NCBI GenBank assembly: GCA_024138025.1 | Contig: JAMXBD010000058.1 | Span: forward strand, 186,001 to 250,000 | Reading direction: 5' to 3' | Length of the DNA stretch: 64,000 nucleotides | Source: Combretum micranthum | Lineage: Eukaryota > Streptophyta > Magnoliopsida > Myrtales > Combretaceae | Shown here: positions 10,625 to 22,889 of the stretch, piece after piece | How the letters are laid out: every line of letters starts with the position of its first letter | Numbering within the stretch: position 1 is the stretch's first letter | Translations under genes and position numbers: made by a program | Notes under the pieces: generated by a model | Database searches by the model: none | Seen by the model: only the letters and a program-made list of their open reading frames with translations | What the model was told of the DNA's origin: nothing

Positions 10625-10933
10625 GTGAGTACTACTTCCGCTCTCAATTATTGCTTGTGATTGTAATAGTGGCATTAGTTGTTTAGGCAAAGATAAAAAG
10701 ATGATTATGCATGATGGGGTATATGGGAATTATCTACTTGTCTGTTGTTGATATGTGAAGTTGAACTTAAGAAATATCGAAACCGAGTGTTAAGCTGTTG
10801 CTTATTTAGCTAGAAGTTATATTGATTGTCTGTGAATAATTGTTGGACACCTAAAAGAATTGGAATAATCCATATTTGACCTCAATTATAATTGGACTCA
10901 TGCATATCACGATGGGATGGAGCATTAGCATTT

Positions 10934-11050
10934 GTTGGTTTTTCGTGACCCATAAAACGAATATGTTGGTTAATCGTGATCCATAAAACGAAATTGTTGG
11001 TTAATCGTGATCCATAAAATGAATTATTATTCAGTTGACCGTAAGCTTAA
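10934..11050 (+). repeat. Tandem repeats in LTR A, about 30 bp unit
   Basis: Three to four imperfect copies of a unit beginning GTTGGTTAATCGTGATCC and containing CATAAAACGAA, ending in a GTTGACCGTAAGC variant. The same family repeats at 14379-14497 (B) and 21437-21545 (S); J, I, C1 and C2 carry different repeats at this LTR position. Confidence 0.85.
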
Positions 11051-11675
11051 ACGTCGTCGTACCGCAGGATTCGTTAATCTGCTAACCCGGGATTGAGGGT
11101 GTAAGTCCATCCACATATGATTTCCGGCTGGTCATATGTTTGTTGAACTCATTTGTCTAATGCATACCATTTGCTTGAATAATCACTTGTTTGAATGATT
11201 TGTCTTAATTGTGATATGGAAGTTTATACTCACTAAGCTAGTTAGCTTACGCCTCCATAGTTTTTATTTGTTGCAACACGAGTTCATTTGGCTTAGGCCG
11301 AGGCAAGCCACAGCTCAGGTACCGGAGATAGGAGTTTCCCTTAGAAGTTTACTTCGATTTTGTTTAGACTTCCGATGGAAACTAAAGGATTCTGGATGAC
11401 CATAAATGGACTTGATATTATTTTGCCAGGGGGTGGGGTGGGTGGGGGAGATGCCCCTTAGACTTTTGTAATGTATATATATGTGTTTTGGTTTATTATC
11501 TATGGCTAGTGAATGCCGCATTGAACTTCTTAACTCCATTGATTGAGTATTCTATTGTCGTAAAGGGACGCTTAACATCTATACAAGACTCCCGAAAGGC
11601 TCGGATAGGGATTTCGTGAGTCTTATATAGTATGTGGTGGGCTGTTACATTTAGGATACCCTATGGGGCGTGACA

Positions 11676-11891
11676 GGAACCCATTCAGTTGAAGGAGAAT
11701 CTGGCATATGCAGAACATCCATAAAGATCTTGGACAAGAAAACCCGAAAGCTACGGAGTAAGGAAATTCATTATGTTAAAGTGTTGTTGGGGAATCATGC
11801 CTTCGAGGAAGTAACTTGGGAAGCTGAAGAGGAGATCCGGAAGAAGTACCCCGAGTTGTTTAAAGGGCAAGGTACGTCAGTTCAGTTTTGA
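11676..11891 (+). pseudogene. Element B: remnant of pol end (chromodomain)
   Basis: Directly after the A LTR; reads as the same segment as 8033-8248 of element A, starting at the codons for EPIQLKENL. A frameshift near 11720 precedes the better part, LDKKTRKLRSKEIHYVKV, WEAEEEIRKKYPELF and GQGTSVQF-stop at 11889-11891. It belongs to another copy of the same lineage (B), cut at this codon by insertion of A. B's upstream coding region would lie left of A's 5' LTR, outside the window. Confidence 0.88.
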
Positions 11892-11907
11892 GGACAAAAC
11901 TCTATTT

Positions 11908-11920
11908 AAGGTAGGAAGGT
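11908..11920 (+). other. Polypurine tract of element B
   Basis: AAGGTAGGAAGG then T and the LTR start, in the same position relative to the pol stop as in element A. Confidence 0.8.
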
Positions 11921-14900
11921 TGTAAACCCCAGTTTTTCTAGTAATCAAATAAACTTCAGAAACCCGAAAGCGAAACCCTAAACCGGATTAATTTAAGCCT
12001 TGTGAGAGAAACTTAGAAACCCTAGATCCGGCTTTCTTTTGGTTTCATATCAAAAGAACTTTTATAAAATAATTTAATGTGAAATATTGTTTTAAAGTAT
12101 ATTTCAAACCATAGAAAGTTTTTATTTCGAAAAAATTTTCTATTCCGAGCCTTCTCGAGCCCCATTACAGAAAAGCGAGCCCCGAAACTAGAAACTTAGA
12201 AAATATTCCGGAATACTCTTTAGAACCGAAATTTTATAAGGATTTCAAAAATATAAGTTTTATAAATTTTCGGGTTATAAATTACAGTTATAACATTTTT
12301 CCCATATTTCTTTACTACCGGTAAAGTAGATGTCTTGTCTACTATTTATCACTATTCATAAGTACAATCTACAACACACACTACCCATACCCTAGTCTTA
12401 CATACTTACAAACACTCAATTACATTTTCTTTTCTTTACTACCGGCAAAACCCTCTCTTCTTCTTCCTCTATTGCCATGACCACCACCACCATCACACAC
12501 ACACACATCAAGCTCATTTCTTCACCAAATCCATCTTTAGGTGATGATTCGTAAGCTTCTATTACTTAATCTTGTAATGGCAAGATCATTCATGGTGTAT
12601 TTTTACCTTAAATCCCCATGAGCAAGTGCTAGGGATAAGAAAATGCTAATACATGAATATCAAGCCATCACAAGAGTAGATCTTGTGTTTGATGAGCTTT
12701 TGTTGAGATATTATCATGTTCATGCATGTAAAAGTAGAGATCTTGCATGAAAATATATGTTCATACTCTTAAACTCCTTTTCATGCGTTATAAGTAGTAG
12801 ATCTAGCACTTAAACACTCATATTATACTTGACATTCATGTTCATATAGATATTTTGTGTTTTCATGCATTAATGCTCATAAAGATTTAGTCTTGTGTAT
12901 ATAAATGTGATAGTTGGTAGATCTTTATGTAGGTAAGACAAGGAACTTAAAAAGAAAAGGTTTTTGTTAGAAATGTTCAAAAGAAAACTCATATGATTTT
13001 AAAGCCCTATTTTAAAAACCCTTGTATCAACTTTAAAACTCATGTTTTATAAATGAAGGGTATAAGTAATAGGTATCATTAATTAGTGATTTCTATAAGT
13101 TGAAACGAGTTTTAATGAGATTAATGTATAAAACAAGAGGTAGAATCAAGATGGAAAATTTTGAGTTAGTAGTCAACTTGTGAAATTCGTAACTTTGGAT
13201 GATGCCTATGTAAACACCTATTATTCAAGCTCAAAATAAATGTTTTATGTGTTAAATGAAGTCCTTAGGTAGTAGATATAGTAAAGTCTTGAATTTTAAT
13301 GCATTACACAAGTTTTCCTAAAGGAATCATTCAAAAACTGGATTTTCTAAAATTCGGATTTTTGAGTAAAGCCTAATTGAAAACATATTTGCAAAGTGTA
13401 AAATGCAAATTTTTATGTAAAAATGAAGGTACTGGGTAGTATATGTGATGAAGACTCACTTCTAATTAAGATAACTAGAAATTCCTAAGAATGAAATCCA
13501 AAACATTAGTGTGATGTCAAAGTTAGAAAACTAGATTTTCAAAAAGTAGTTATTGTTGGAATCTTGCAAAATTAAGGAGTTCTAAAAATTTCTTTTATCA
13601 AAAATCATCAAGATCATGCATACATTAAACTCATCACATGTCATTCATGTTAGGAAATCATTCATACTTCATATATACTTGAATTATCAACTAGGTACAT
13701 TTCAAACAAGTACAAAACTCTTTTTCAAAACGAGAATGGTTACTAATCAGATCTGATCCCTCTTTTCCGTGACCTAAATGTTTTCAAAACTTGGAAATAA
13801 TATTATAATTAGATATATATTTCGAATTAGATAGAAATCGATATAAAATTTACGAAATTTTGAGTTAAAATGACCAAGTTATGGCCGTTTTAAGTTGAAA
13901 CTTCCGCAAATAGCAAGAATTATGATTTTGACTAGTTTTAATGCATAGTTTGGATTAGTTAAGTGATGAAGTACTTATTAGGGTATTCTTCCTTGGTAGG
14001 TGATCCCGAAACCGATGAGTCCTTACCACCCGATTACTACTATTAAAAGACCGGCGTACCATGGCCGAGTGAGTATCACTTCCAATTTCAATTATTGTTT
14101 GTGATTGTAATGATAGTTGCACTAGTTACTTAGCAAAGACAAAATGAATATGAATGATGGGGTTGAATGGGAATTATATATGTTTGTTGTTATTATGTGA
14201 AGTTGAATTTAAGGAATATCGAAGCCGGGTGATAAATCATTGCTTGTATAGATGAGCTAGGATTGATTGTCTACGAATATTGATTGATCACCTATAAGAA
14301 TTGGTATAATTGATTATTTGGAATGGAAAATGAAATTGAACGCATTCATAACACGATGGGGATGGAGCATTAGCTTTTGTTGGTTATTCGTGATCCATAA
14401 AACGAATATGAGTTGGTTAATCGTGATCCATAAAATGAATATAAGTTGGTTAATCATGTTCCATAAAACAAATATATGAGTTGGTTGACCGTGAGCCTAA
14501 ACGGCGTCGTACCACAAGATTCGTTAATCTGCAAACTTGGGATGGAGGGTGCAAGTCCATCCACATATGATTTTCGGCTGGTCATATGTTTGCTGAATTC
14601 AAGTATTTGGTGCATATCATTTGTTTGATTAATCACTTGATTGAATGATGTGTTATAATTGTGATATGGAAGTTTTCACTCACTAAGCTAGTATAGCTTA
14701 CGCCCCTATAGTTTTTATTTATTGTAGCATGATTTTATTTGGCTTAGACCAAGACAGGCTACAACTCAAGTACAGGAGCTAGGCATTTCCTATAGAAGTT
14801 GTATTTAATTTGGTTAGAATTCCATAGGAAACCAAAAGACTCTGGATGACTGTAGAGGACTACTAAATATTCTTTGGCAGGGGAATGCCTCTTGGAATTT

Positions 14901-15110
14901 GTAATCTATTGCATATGCGTTTTGAATTATTATCTAATGCTATTGAATGCCAAGTTAAACTACTTAACTCTATTGAATAGAGTATTCTATTGTCGTAAAG
15001 AGACGCCTTACATCTATATAAGACTCTCGAAAGACTTGGATAGTGATTCGAGAGTCTTATATGGTATGTGGCGGATTGTTACGTTTAGGATACCCTTATG
15101 GGGCGTGAGA
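11921..15110 (+). mobile_element. 3' LTR of element B (3190 bp)
   Basis: Starts TGTAAACCCC, ends GGGGCGTGAGA, a decayed form of TGACA. Same order of parts as LTR A: CT-rich leader, conserved block (about 13821-13893), exon-like block (14000-14068), tandem repeats (14379-14497), AAGCTAGTATAGCTTACG motif near 14685. More diverged from A than S is. The sequence after it is the middle of a minus-strand LTR (C1), so B inserted in C1 and C1's remaining 3' end is outside the window. Confidence 0.9.
14000..14068 (+). other. Exon-like block in LTR B: GDPETDESLPPDYYY-stop
   Basis: TTGGTAG acceptor, phase-1 entry, peptide GDPETDESLPPDYYY then TAA, then TACCATGGCCGA before GTGAGT. LPPDYYY is encoded with GAT, TAC and TAT where LTR A has GAC, TAT and TAC, all silent. 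Unlike A, S and J, it has one earlier ATG (in ACCGATGAG). Confidence 0.55.
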
Positions 15111-18100
15111 AAAACTAATTGATAAACTTCTTCCAAAAGCTTCCTTAGCCTCCATGGTCATTACTTGGGTAAAGATCTCTCTTGGGTAGAGCCACAGGTA
15201 TTGGTGCCGCAATAAAAATCTATAAGAGTATAAGCATATTTAGCTTAGTAAGATATTCCCACAAAACGTACCCATAAATCAAACAAGTTTTTAATACAAG
15301 CATATAGGATGCATCATACAAGTGAGCAACAAATACACATGATTAACCGTAAATCATGTGCAAAATGGATTTTTGCCCTCTATATCAGGGGTTGGGGTTG
15401 TTACAGGCCCATACGTCCCTCAGTTGAAATTATAGACTTTCATGCTCCTACATGTCACATTTTATAGATTTTCTAGCTCCTGCATGGCACCACTACTAAT
15501 CTCCGTTACCACATGAAAGATTAATTGCGAAAATGATGAGACTTGATTTATGTTATGCATTCAATTTATGAATTAGTTTCCAATAGAGTTATTTCCAGTT
15601 TAGGGATGACCATCCATATTCATACCAACACATCAACAAAATATCGAAACAAGATATTAATCAACAATTCAAGTTTCAATATGCTCACTTTTAATTCATC
15701 AAGCATCACAAATGCACTCATAACCCATGATAATCCCATATGCAAATTTCCATTTTTATCTTTTTCCTAATTCTAGTACTTCTATTTTACTAACACAAGC
15801 AAGTATATGAAAAGAAAAGAATAACTCACTCAGCCATGTTGCAATCCGCTAAATCAAAATAGTCATTAGGAAATGAGGCTCCAAAGTCCTCATCACCTAT
15901 ACAGGTATTTCATTTAGGTTTTACTAAATTTTCTAATTTTTATTTATTCTATTCGTGGTATTTTCCTAGTTATGAAAGTTCTAACCTAAAACGATCATAG
16001 TTTGCTCATTTTAACTCGGATTTTCGCATATAAGTAGTCAATTTCTACCTACTTCGAATGCTTTATCCATTTATAAAATTATTTCAAGCATTTAAAGTCA
16101 TTAAGGTCTTGGAATCACATGGTGTATATCACATCCAAACCTTCTAGTTTTAGTTTTCCATACTTCTTACAATGTTTATCTCATTTAGACTTTTTAGGAC
16201 ATGCCTATAATACATTCCTAGACTTAAAACTCACTAGAAACTTAAAAGATAGCTCACAATATAAGTATGATCCTAGTTATGTTGCTCAAAAGAAATTTAA
16301 AGGTTGATGGAAATAGAAGCTTTTCATGTTTACAAAAATTCAACTTTGAAAATTTATGGTGAATTCTTGCTTCTCAATACTTTATAACAAATGAATTGAA
16401 CTTGGAAATAAAATTCCATTCTTTATTTAATATCTTAGGATCCTAGTTCAATATTTGTATTATATGATTGATTATCATAACATTGATTTTTATGTATGTT
16501 TGAGAAAAGAAGTTCAAGTTGTAAAATTTCCCTAAATGTTACTTAGGGTAATAGCATTTTTTTAAACGGAGTTTGATTATGTTTCAAATTTGCTTTTGCT
16601 TATAACAAAGGATTATCAACATTATAATTTGAAGGGTTTCCTTTATCAACATCACTATAAGCATTTATGTACAGGAACTACACTTATTAGTTTTCTAACT
16701 TTAGCAAGCTTAATTAAAATAAGAAATAAACAAGATCATGAATGAAAATATAAGAGTATCAAAATAGAAATATGGAAGTCTTAGATTATGGTTAAGGCTT
16801 CTCAAGACTTGAAATAATCTAGTCACCATACATAATAAATAAAACAAAAACGTAAAGAAATGGAAAATAAAAGTCTTAGCAAAAACGTAAAGAAATGGAA
16901 AATAAAAGTCTTAGATTTTATCAAAGCTTCCCGAGACTTGAAGTATTCTAGTCTCATAAATAAAAGCAGGATAGTTATAATGAAAAGGCATGAGAGTCTT
17001 TGATTTACATCAAGACTCCCCAAGACTTGAATTATTCCAATCTTATTTGGACTTGATTTATAAACTAATCTAAGACTAGAAATTGACTAGTCTTAAATAA
17101 CATGAAATAAATATAAAGTATGAAATAAAAGGGCATGAAATAAAATAATTAGATTAGTGAGCATCTAGGCTCTAAACTTATAAATATTACATATACATAT
17201 TAATATATAGAAAGTTAAGTTAGCGACGTGAATAAAATGAACACTGAAAAATTAAGAACATAAACATTGTAACATGAGTAATATGTTGTCTAGCATTTTC
17301 ATTCTCTAATATATGAATCATGGGGACTTTACATGGAAAACGTCTAAAGACATATATACTTTACACATCACATAATATAACATATGGAGTGTGTTTAGTT
17401 TTTACCTAAAATAAAGGTGGAAGAAGAAAAATTGGAGAGGCACATAAGGTAGGGGGCTCAAGGCAATTCAAAAGGAGAAAGAGAGGAAGAGTTTAAGAGA
17501 AAATTTTTGTAGAGTCTTGTTAAGGTGGGGAAATGAGAGTGTGAAAATAAGAAAGAAGTTTGTGGTATGAAAAATAGAGGGAATTAAATAAGGAAAAATA
17601 AATGAAAAAGAAAAAGAAAAAGAAAATTGTGTGTATGTGTGTGCGCGCGCATGCGTGAGAGAGAGAGAGAGAGTAAAGAAAAGTAAATAAGAAGTTAAGT
17701 AATAAAGTGTAGTAAAAATCTCATATGAAAAGAAAATGTAAGAGATAAGTGTACAAGTACATAAGAATAGGCATAAGAAAAAATAGAGTATAGTAGAGTG
17801 AATAGTAAATGAATAGTAGACAAGAAAAATAAATTACTAGTAGAGACAAAAATTATGTGTATAAAAGCTAAAACTGACTTTTTCTGGGCCGATAAAATGT
17901 CATCTAATATTTTATGAATATCTTAATATATTTTTGGTGTAAATTGTTTATCAGGAAATTTTACCTTGTTTTGCTTGTTAGTGTCTAGATACGGAAATTG
18001 GTCTCATAAAAGCTCGAAATGATTGAATTTTTTGGCAAGACATCTTAGGGTATATACCACACAATCGATTCACAATTCAATTTCATCCTATTTTTTCTAA

Positions 18101-18250
18101 TTTATTCAACATTTTAGGGTTTTAGAAGTTGTCTAATCAAGTCTAAGGTTTCTAGGGTTCACGGTTGACTTGATTTAATTTTAAGGTTCCAATTTCTCTT
18201 TTGACCTTAAAGTTCTACTTATAAAACTACCAAAAATAAAGGGATTTACA
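15111..18250 (-). mobile_element. LTR C1, minus strand, 3' end removed by insertion of element B
   Basis: Its 5' end is at 18250 (reverse strand TGTAAATCCC). Reading leftward it contains a TTAG|GTAAAAAC donor (near 17405), the conserved block (15975-16062), the exon-like block (15830-15896), repeats near 15405-15500 and the AAGCTAAATATGCTTATAC motif near 15220, stopping mid-LTR at 15111 against element B. The last 300 bp or so of the LTR are missing. No coding region. A purine/GCGC microsatellite lies at about 17633-17676 and a short direct duplication at about 16840-16915. The right flank GTTTC (18251-18255) belongs to host LTR D. Confidence 0.75.
15830..15896 (-). other. Exon-like block in LTR C1
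   Basis: On the minus strand: TATAG then GTGATGAGG, giving GDEDFGASFPNDYFDL without the stop codon most copies have, then CAACATGGCTGA before GTGAGT (M-A-E-stop if unspliced). It belongs to the PEDYYD-type group. Confidence 0.45.
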
Positions 18251-19309
18251 GTTTCTACTAGATTTTCTATCACAACAGTCCGCCAAACTCAATATTAAAG
18301 CTTAAGTATGATGACCTTAGTCATTCTCAGAAGCTTCGATATTAAATATAAGACGTGCTCTCATAAATTTAGAGGACCATAAATGGAATTATGAAGCTCA
18401 AGAAGACACAATAACAAATTAAGAAAAGAGGATTCATAATATTCATTTCATTCATAACAATATTCTTACAAGTCTTAGGGGCATTCCCCAGCCACAAATA
18501 ACTATAGTTTAATACAAGAAGATTTCTATGAAGTCTATATCTTATCCAACACTAAACTTCATCTAGAAATACCTTAACCAAAAAGGAAAATACCTGGCTG
18601 CAGGGTCCACGTGGTCTCAACGACCAATAGGTGAACTGCAAAAGATATCTATAGGGGTATAAGCTAATAGGCTTAGTGAAAAGTATTTGTAAACCCTGGT
18701 ATTCTCAGTAGCTAGGAAACCCCGGGAGTTGGAAGCAAAACCCTAATCCGATCCAGTTTGAGTCTAGTGAGTGAAGCCTAGAAACCCTAAATCCGACTTT
18801 CCTTCGGTTGCATAATAAAATAAATATTATGAAGTAAATGAATTTGAATTATTTTTTAAAAGTACATTCTAAACCTTTGAAAGTTTTAAATTCGGGAATT
18901 TTTTAATTCCGAGCCTTCCCGAGCTCAATTACGGAAAAGCGTGCCTCGGGCCACGGATTCAGAAAAATATTCCGGAATATTCATTAGAATCGTAATTTTA
19001 TAAGGATTCCAAAAATATCAATTTTATAATTTTTCGAGCTATAAAAATTACAGTTATAGCTTTTCCCATGTTTTCGGAACAACCGGTAAAGTAGATGTCT
19101 TGTCTACTATTCACAAGTACAACCTACACTACACACTACCCATCCCTATTCTTACATCCTTACAACTACTCATTTCAATTTTCTTTTCTAAGAAATTTTG
19201 TCTCTTAATCAATTATCACATTTATTACATTTTAATTAACTAAATTACAAAATTTCAATTTTCAAACACACACACACACCCACAAGGAGTGGCCGCCCAA
19301 ACCCCACCC

Positions 19310-19310
<1 letters not shown>

Positions 19311-19364
<54 letters not shown>
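19311..19364 (+). repeat. Poly-C run of 54 bases
   Basis: Uninterrupted C run upstream of the TATA region in LTR S. LTR J has an 18-base C run at the matching place (49927-49944), while LTR A has only short C groups there. The exact length may be a sequencing or assembly effect. Confidence 0.9.
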
Positions 19365-21054
19365 TTGTTTCCCTCTCATTTAATTATTTTTACTCCATTT
19401 TGTATAACTAAACCCTAATTTACTTCATATATATACATATTTTTCTCTCTCTCTCTTCATTTCTTCTTGTTTTAATTTTTGAAAAAGAGAAAAACTCTCT
19501 CCTTCCTCCCCCTTTAGTGCCGTGAGCTTGCCCCTCCCCATCCTCACACTTCCAACTTGTTTCTTCTTCTTTCCTCCTTCAAGACTCCATTGGTATGTGT
19601 ATTTAAGTCTTGTTCATCCTAGATCTTGTAATGGCAAGACTATATCTTGTGTGTTTTCTCATTTAACCCCCATGATGCTCTTGCTAGGGACATGAAAACA
19701 CATGAACAAGAATATCAAGCCATCACAAGACATGGATCTAGTGTTTAGATGTGTTTATGTTAAGATATCTCCTTAATCATGCATGTAAAGTAGAGATCTT
19801 GCATATATATTGTTGTTCATGAGATCCATGATTCATGCATTATATATAGTAGATCTAAAGTTTAGACATCCACATCTTCATGTACATGCATGATCATAGG
19901 GTTATTTTGTTTTCTATGCTTTGATGATCATAAAAATGTAGTCTTGTTCATGTATAGAGAAGTTAGATAGTAGATCTTCACATATGGAAAGCAAGAATAT
20001 TGAAAAAGGAAAGGTTTTGTTAAATATGAAATGTTGGAAATTCGGATGAAAGTGAAACCCTACTTTAAAAACCCCCAAAATCAATTTTAAACTCATGTTT
20101 CATAAGAAAAATGAAGGGTATGTGTAATAGGTATATTGAAGGAATGATTTTTATAAATTTAGGAGAGTTTAGGCATGATAGAAATGTAAAAATAAGGAAT
20201 AAAGTTAGAATGGAAAATATTGAATATGGATGTGTAGTCAAATTCGTAATTTAGGTTCATGCCTACAAGAACACTTAGAATTTAAGTCTAAATTGGATGT
20301 TTTATAAGCTAAATGAAGTCCTTAGATAATATATATATTGGAGCTTCAAATTTTAATGCATTAGACAAGTTTTTCCATAAGAAAAATGCAAGGAAATGAG
20401 ATTTACAAAATTCGGATTTCTACAAGTAGCTAGTTTAAAAAGATGTTTATCAAATGAAAAATGTGGATTTTTATGCATGAATGAAGGCCATGACTATTAT
20501 AGACCTTGAGGACTTATTTTTAGATAGATAACAAGTGGATTACAAGATTAAAAGTCAAAGAAACCCTAAGGAGCATTAAGTGGAAGAATAGCTTCTTAGA
20601 AATAACCTTTATGGGATTTTCCAACACTTAAGAGTTCATAAGAGTTTATTATCACAAAATCATTATGACCATGCATATATTAAGTCCATCACATGGCATT
20701 CATATTAGTAATTCATTCCCATACCATTCATGCATGAATCATCAACTAGGAACATTTCTTATCAAAAGCAAAACAAATTTTTGAGATTGGAACATTGCGG
20801 AACAGATCTGACCCCACTGTTCCGTGACCTTACTATTTTCAAAACTTGGAATTAATACTAGAAATAGATAGATCTTTCGAAGTAGATAGAGATCGATATA
20901 AAATTTGCGAAATTCCGAGTTAAATGACCAAGTTATGGCCGTTTTAAGTCGGAACTTCCGCAAATAGCGAGAAATCCGAATTCATCTAGTTTAGATGTAT
21001 AGTTTGATTTGGTTACATAATGAGAATCTCATTAGGATTATTCTTGCTTGGTAG

Positions 21055-21123
21055 GTGATCCCGAGCAGGACGACACCCTACCTCCCGACTACTACTATTA
21101 GAAGACCGGCGTCCAATGGCCGA
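21055..21123 (+). other. Exon-like block in LTR S: GDPEQDDTLPPDYYY-stop
   Basis: Same 15-residue peptide as LTR A but encoded with CTA CCT CCC GAC TAC TAC TAT TAG; compared with A, the L, first P, second and third Y and stop codons all differ silently. Preceded by TTGGTAG, followed by CCAATGGCCGA before GTGAGT. That ATG is the first in the presumed spliced leader. Confidence 0.6.
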
Positions 21124-21436
21124 GTGAGTTTTACTTCCACTCTCAATTAATGAATGTGATTGTAATGTAGTGGCACTAGTGGTAGGCAAAGATAAAAAGA
21201 AATTGTATATGCATGATGGGGTATATGGGAATTATATATGTTGTCTACTGTTGATATGTGAAATGGAACTTAAGGAATATCGAAACCGGGTGTTAAGCTA
21301 TTGATTGATTAGCTAGTCTTATGATGAATGTCTGCGAATACTTGTTGGTCACCTAAAAGAATTGAATTAATGAATATCGACTTCAATTGTAAATTGGATT
21401 CATTCATATCACGATGGGGTTGGAGCATTCGCATTG

Positions 21437-21545
21437 GTTGGTTTTTCGTGATCCATAAAACGAATATGTTGGTTAATCGTGATCCATAAAACGAATTTGT
21501 TGGTTAATCGTGATCCATAAAACGAAATATTGTTAGTTGACCGTG
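21437..21545 (+). repeat. Tandem repeats in LTR S
   Basis: Imperfect copies of the unit with GTTGGTTAATCGTGATCC and CATAAAACGAA, followed by TTGACCGTGAGC. Confidence 0.8.
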
Positions 21546-22791
21546 AGCTTAAACGGCGTCGTACCGCAGGATTCGTTAATCTGCTAACCCGGGATGGAGG
21601 GCGCAAGTCCATCCACATATGATTTCCGGTTGGTCATATGTTTGTTGATCACATTTGTTTGATGCATACACTTGCTTGAATAATCACTTGTTTGAATGAT
21701 TGTATTTAATTGTGTTATGGAAGTTATTACTCACTAAGCTAGTTAGCTTACGCCCCCATAGTTTTTATCTATTGCAGCACGAGTTTATATGGCTTAGGCC
21801 GAGGCAAGCCACAGCACAGGTACCGGAGATAGGAGTTTCCCGTAGAAGTTTAATCCATTTCTTTTTGTATAGACTTCCATTGGAAACTAAGGACTCTGGA
21901 TGACTGTAATGGACTTGTTATTCTTTTGCGGGGGAATGCCCCTTAGATTTTGTAAACTATAAATTATGCGTTTTGATTTATTATCTATGGCTAATGAATG
22001 CCACTCTAAACTGTCTAACTCCATTTGTCGAAGTATTCTATTGTCGTAAAGGAACGCTTTACATCTATTTAAGACTCCCGAAGGGCTCGGGTAGAGAACT
22101 CGAGAGTCTTACTTAGTATGTGGCGGGCTGTTACGTTTAGAATACCCTACGGGGCGTGACAATTTCCATAAGTAAACTTCTTGTATAGTGAAATTCAAAC
22201 GAGTTATTTAAGCAATCAAGTGTAATGCAACATACACGTGAGCAAACAAGGCATATAGTTTTCCGGAAACTATACGTTGAATGGATTTACATCCTCCATT
22301 GGGGGTTTGGTGATGTATAACCTCAAAACGAGTAGTTTTAGTTAAATTATACCTTCGATCAATACCGCCAAGCATATTAAGTCTACTCGAGTTGAGCCAT
22401 GCTTTTGGATTTCGCCAAGCATTTGATTAACTCCATGTCGCCAAGCAATCGCTTTCGATCATAACCGCCAAGTATTGCTTTCGACCGAGCTACCATCCTT
22501 CTCACCCAAGGATAATAACCCCATGCAATGTGGCTCATTTCTTGGTATGCATGAATCAATTTATTTAAATTATTATAGCATCATTATGAACAATTTTAAG
22601 GTGATCATAAAATTTCATACATATCAAGTACTATACTAAAACAAACAATTACTTACAATCAATTCTTGTCTTGATATTCTTATAGTATTTTCAACAATTT
22701 TCACATGCATATCAAGTTATCTTTCCTTAATTCTAATGCAACTAAACTATAAGCACAATCAAGTAAAGCCTTTTTAAGGAAATAAACTCAC

Positions 22792-22889
22792 GATGCCATG
22801 TCGATACTTCTTCTAAATGGATGAGTCGCTCAAACAATCCACTTAATCGAAATAGTCCTCGGGGTATGAGTATTCTTCCTCGGAATCAC
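22792..22889 (-). other. Exon-like block in LTR C2
   Basis: Minus strand: GTGATTCCGAGG gives GDSEEEYSYPEDYFD then TAA, followed by a 50-nt tail alignable with the open tail of LTR I and by GACATGGCATC before GTGAGT. The acceptor reads TCG rather than TAG, so it is probably broken here. Confidence 0.5.

Larger units (their letters stand above)
1..11675 (+). mobile_element. Element A: decayed Tekay/Del-like Ty3/Gypsy chromovirus, 5' LTR outside window
   Basis: Order seen: end of a pre-gag ORF, gag with three CCHC knuckles, aspartic protease, reverse transcriptase, RNase H, integrase with chromodomain, polypurine tract, 3' LTR. Gag-pro-RT-RH-IN-chromodomain is the plant chromovirus order, and the long LTR plus domain sequences suggest the Tekay/Del branch (family knowledge, not a search). 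Coding parts carry stops and frameshifts throughout, so it cannot make its own proteins. A solo LTR (X) sits inside gag. The 3' LTR is followed at once by the pol tail of another element (B), so A inserted into B. The five bases after the LTR, GGAAC (11676-11680), would be the right target-site copy; the left copy is outside the window. Confidence 0.9.
8278..11675 (+). mobile_element. 3' LTR of element A (3398 bp)
   Basis: From TGTAAACCCC after the polypurine tract to GGGGCGTGACA. U3 is about 680 bp, then a TATA box (8953-8960), a CT-rich leader without ATG, a GTATGA donor at 9110, an intron-like stretch with three degenerate repeats (near 9553, 9754 and 9919), a conserved 70-bp block (about 10381-10455), an exon-like block (10556-10624), tandem repeats (10934-11050), the AAGCTAGTTAGCTTACG motif near 11235, and the LTR end. 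It is very like LTR S (18688-22161) and clearly related to B and J. Confidence 0.93.
18688..22161 (+). mobile_element. LTR S (solo, 3474 bp) inside C2
   Basis: TGTAAACCCTGG to GGGGCGTGACA, nearly colinear with LTR A, no coding region. Interrupts C2 between its tandem repeats and its AAGCC-TATTAGCTTATAC motif. Flanks are GTATT (18683-18687) and ATTTC (22162-22166), so there is no clean TSD; decay or recombination between LTRs of two insertions could explain this. Contains a 54-base poly-C run, a donor at 19593, the conserved block (20876-20946), the exon-like block (21055-21123) and repeats (21437-21545). Confidence 0.88.

Noticed and set aside
18251..18267. 17-bp junction between C1 and C2 as a random filler
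   Set aside because: Its right end TTTTC matches the base run after C2 at 25040-25044, and it aligns with C1 at the matching LTR place, so it is a piece of host LTR D.
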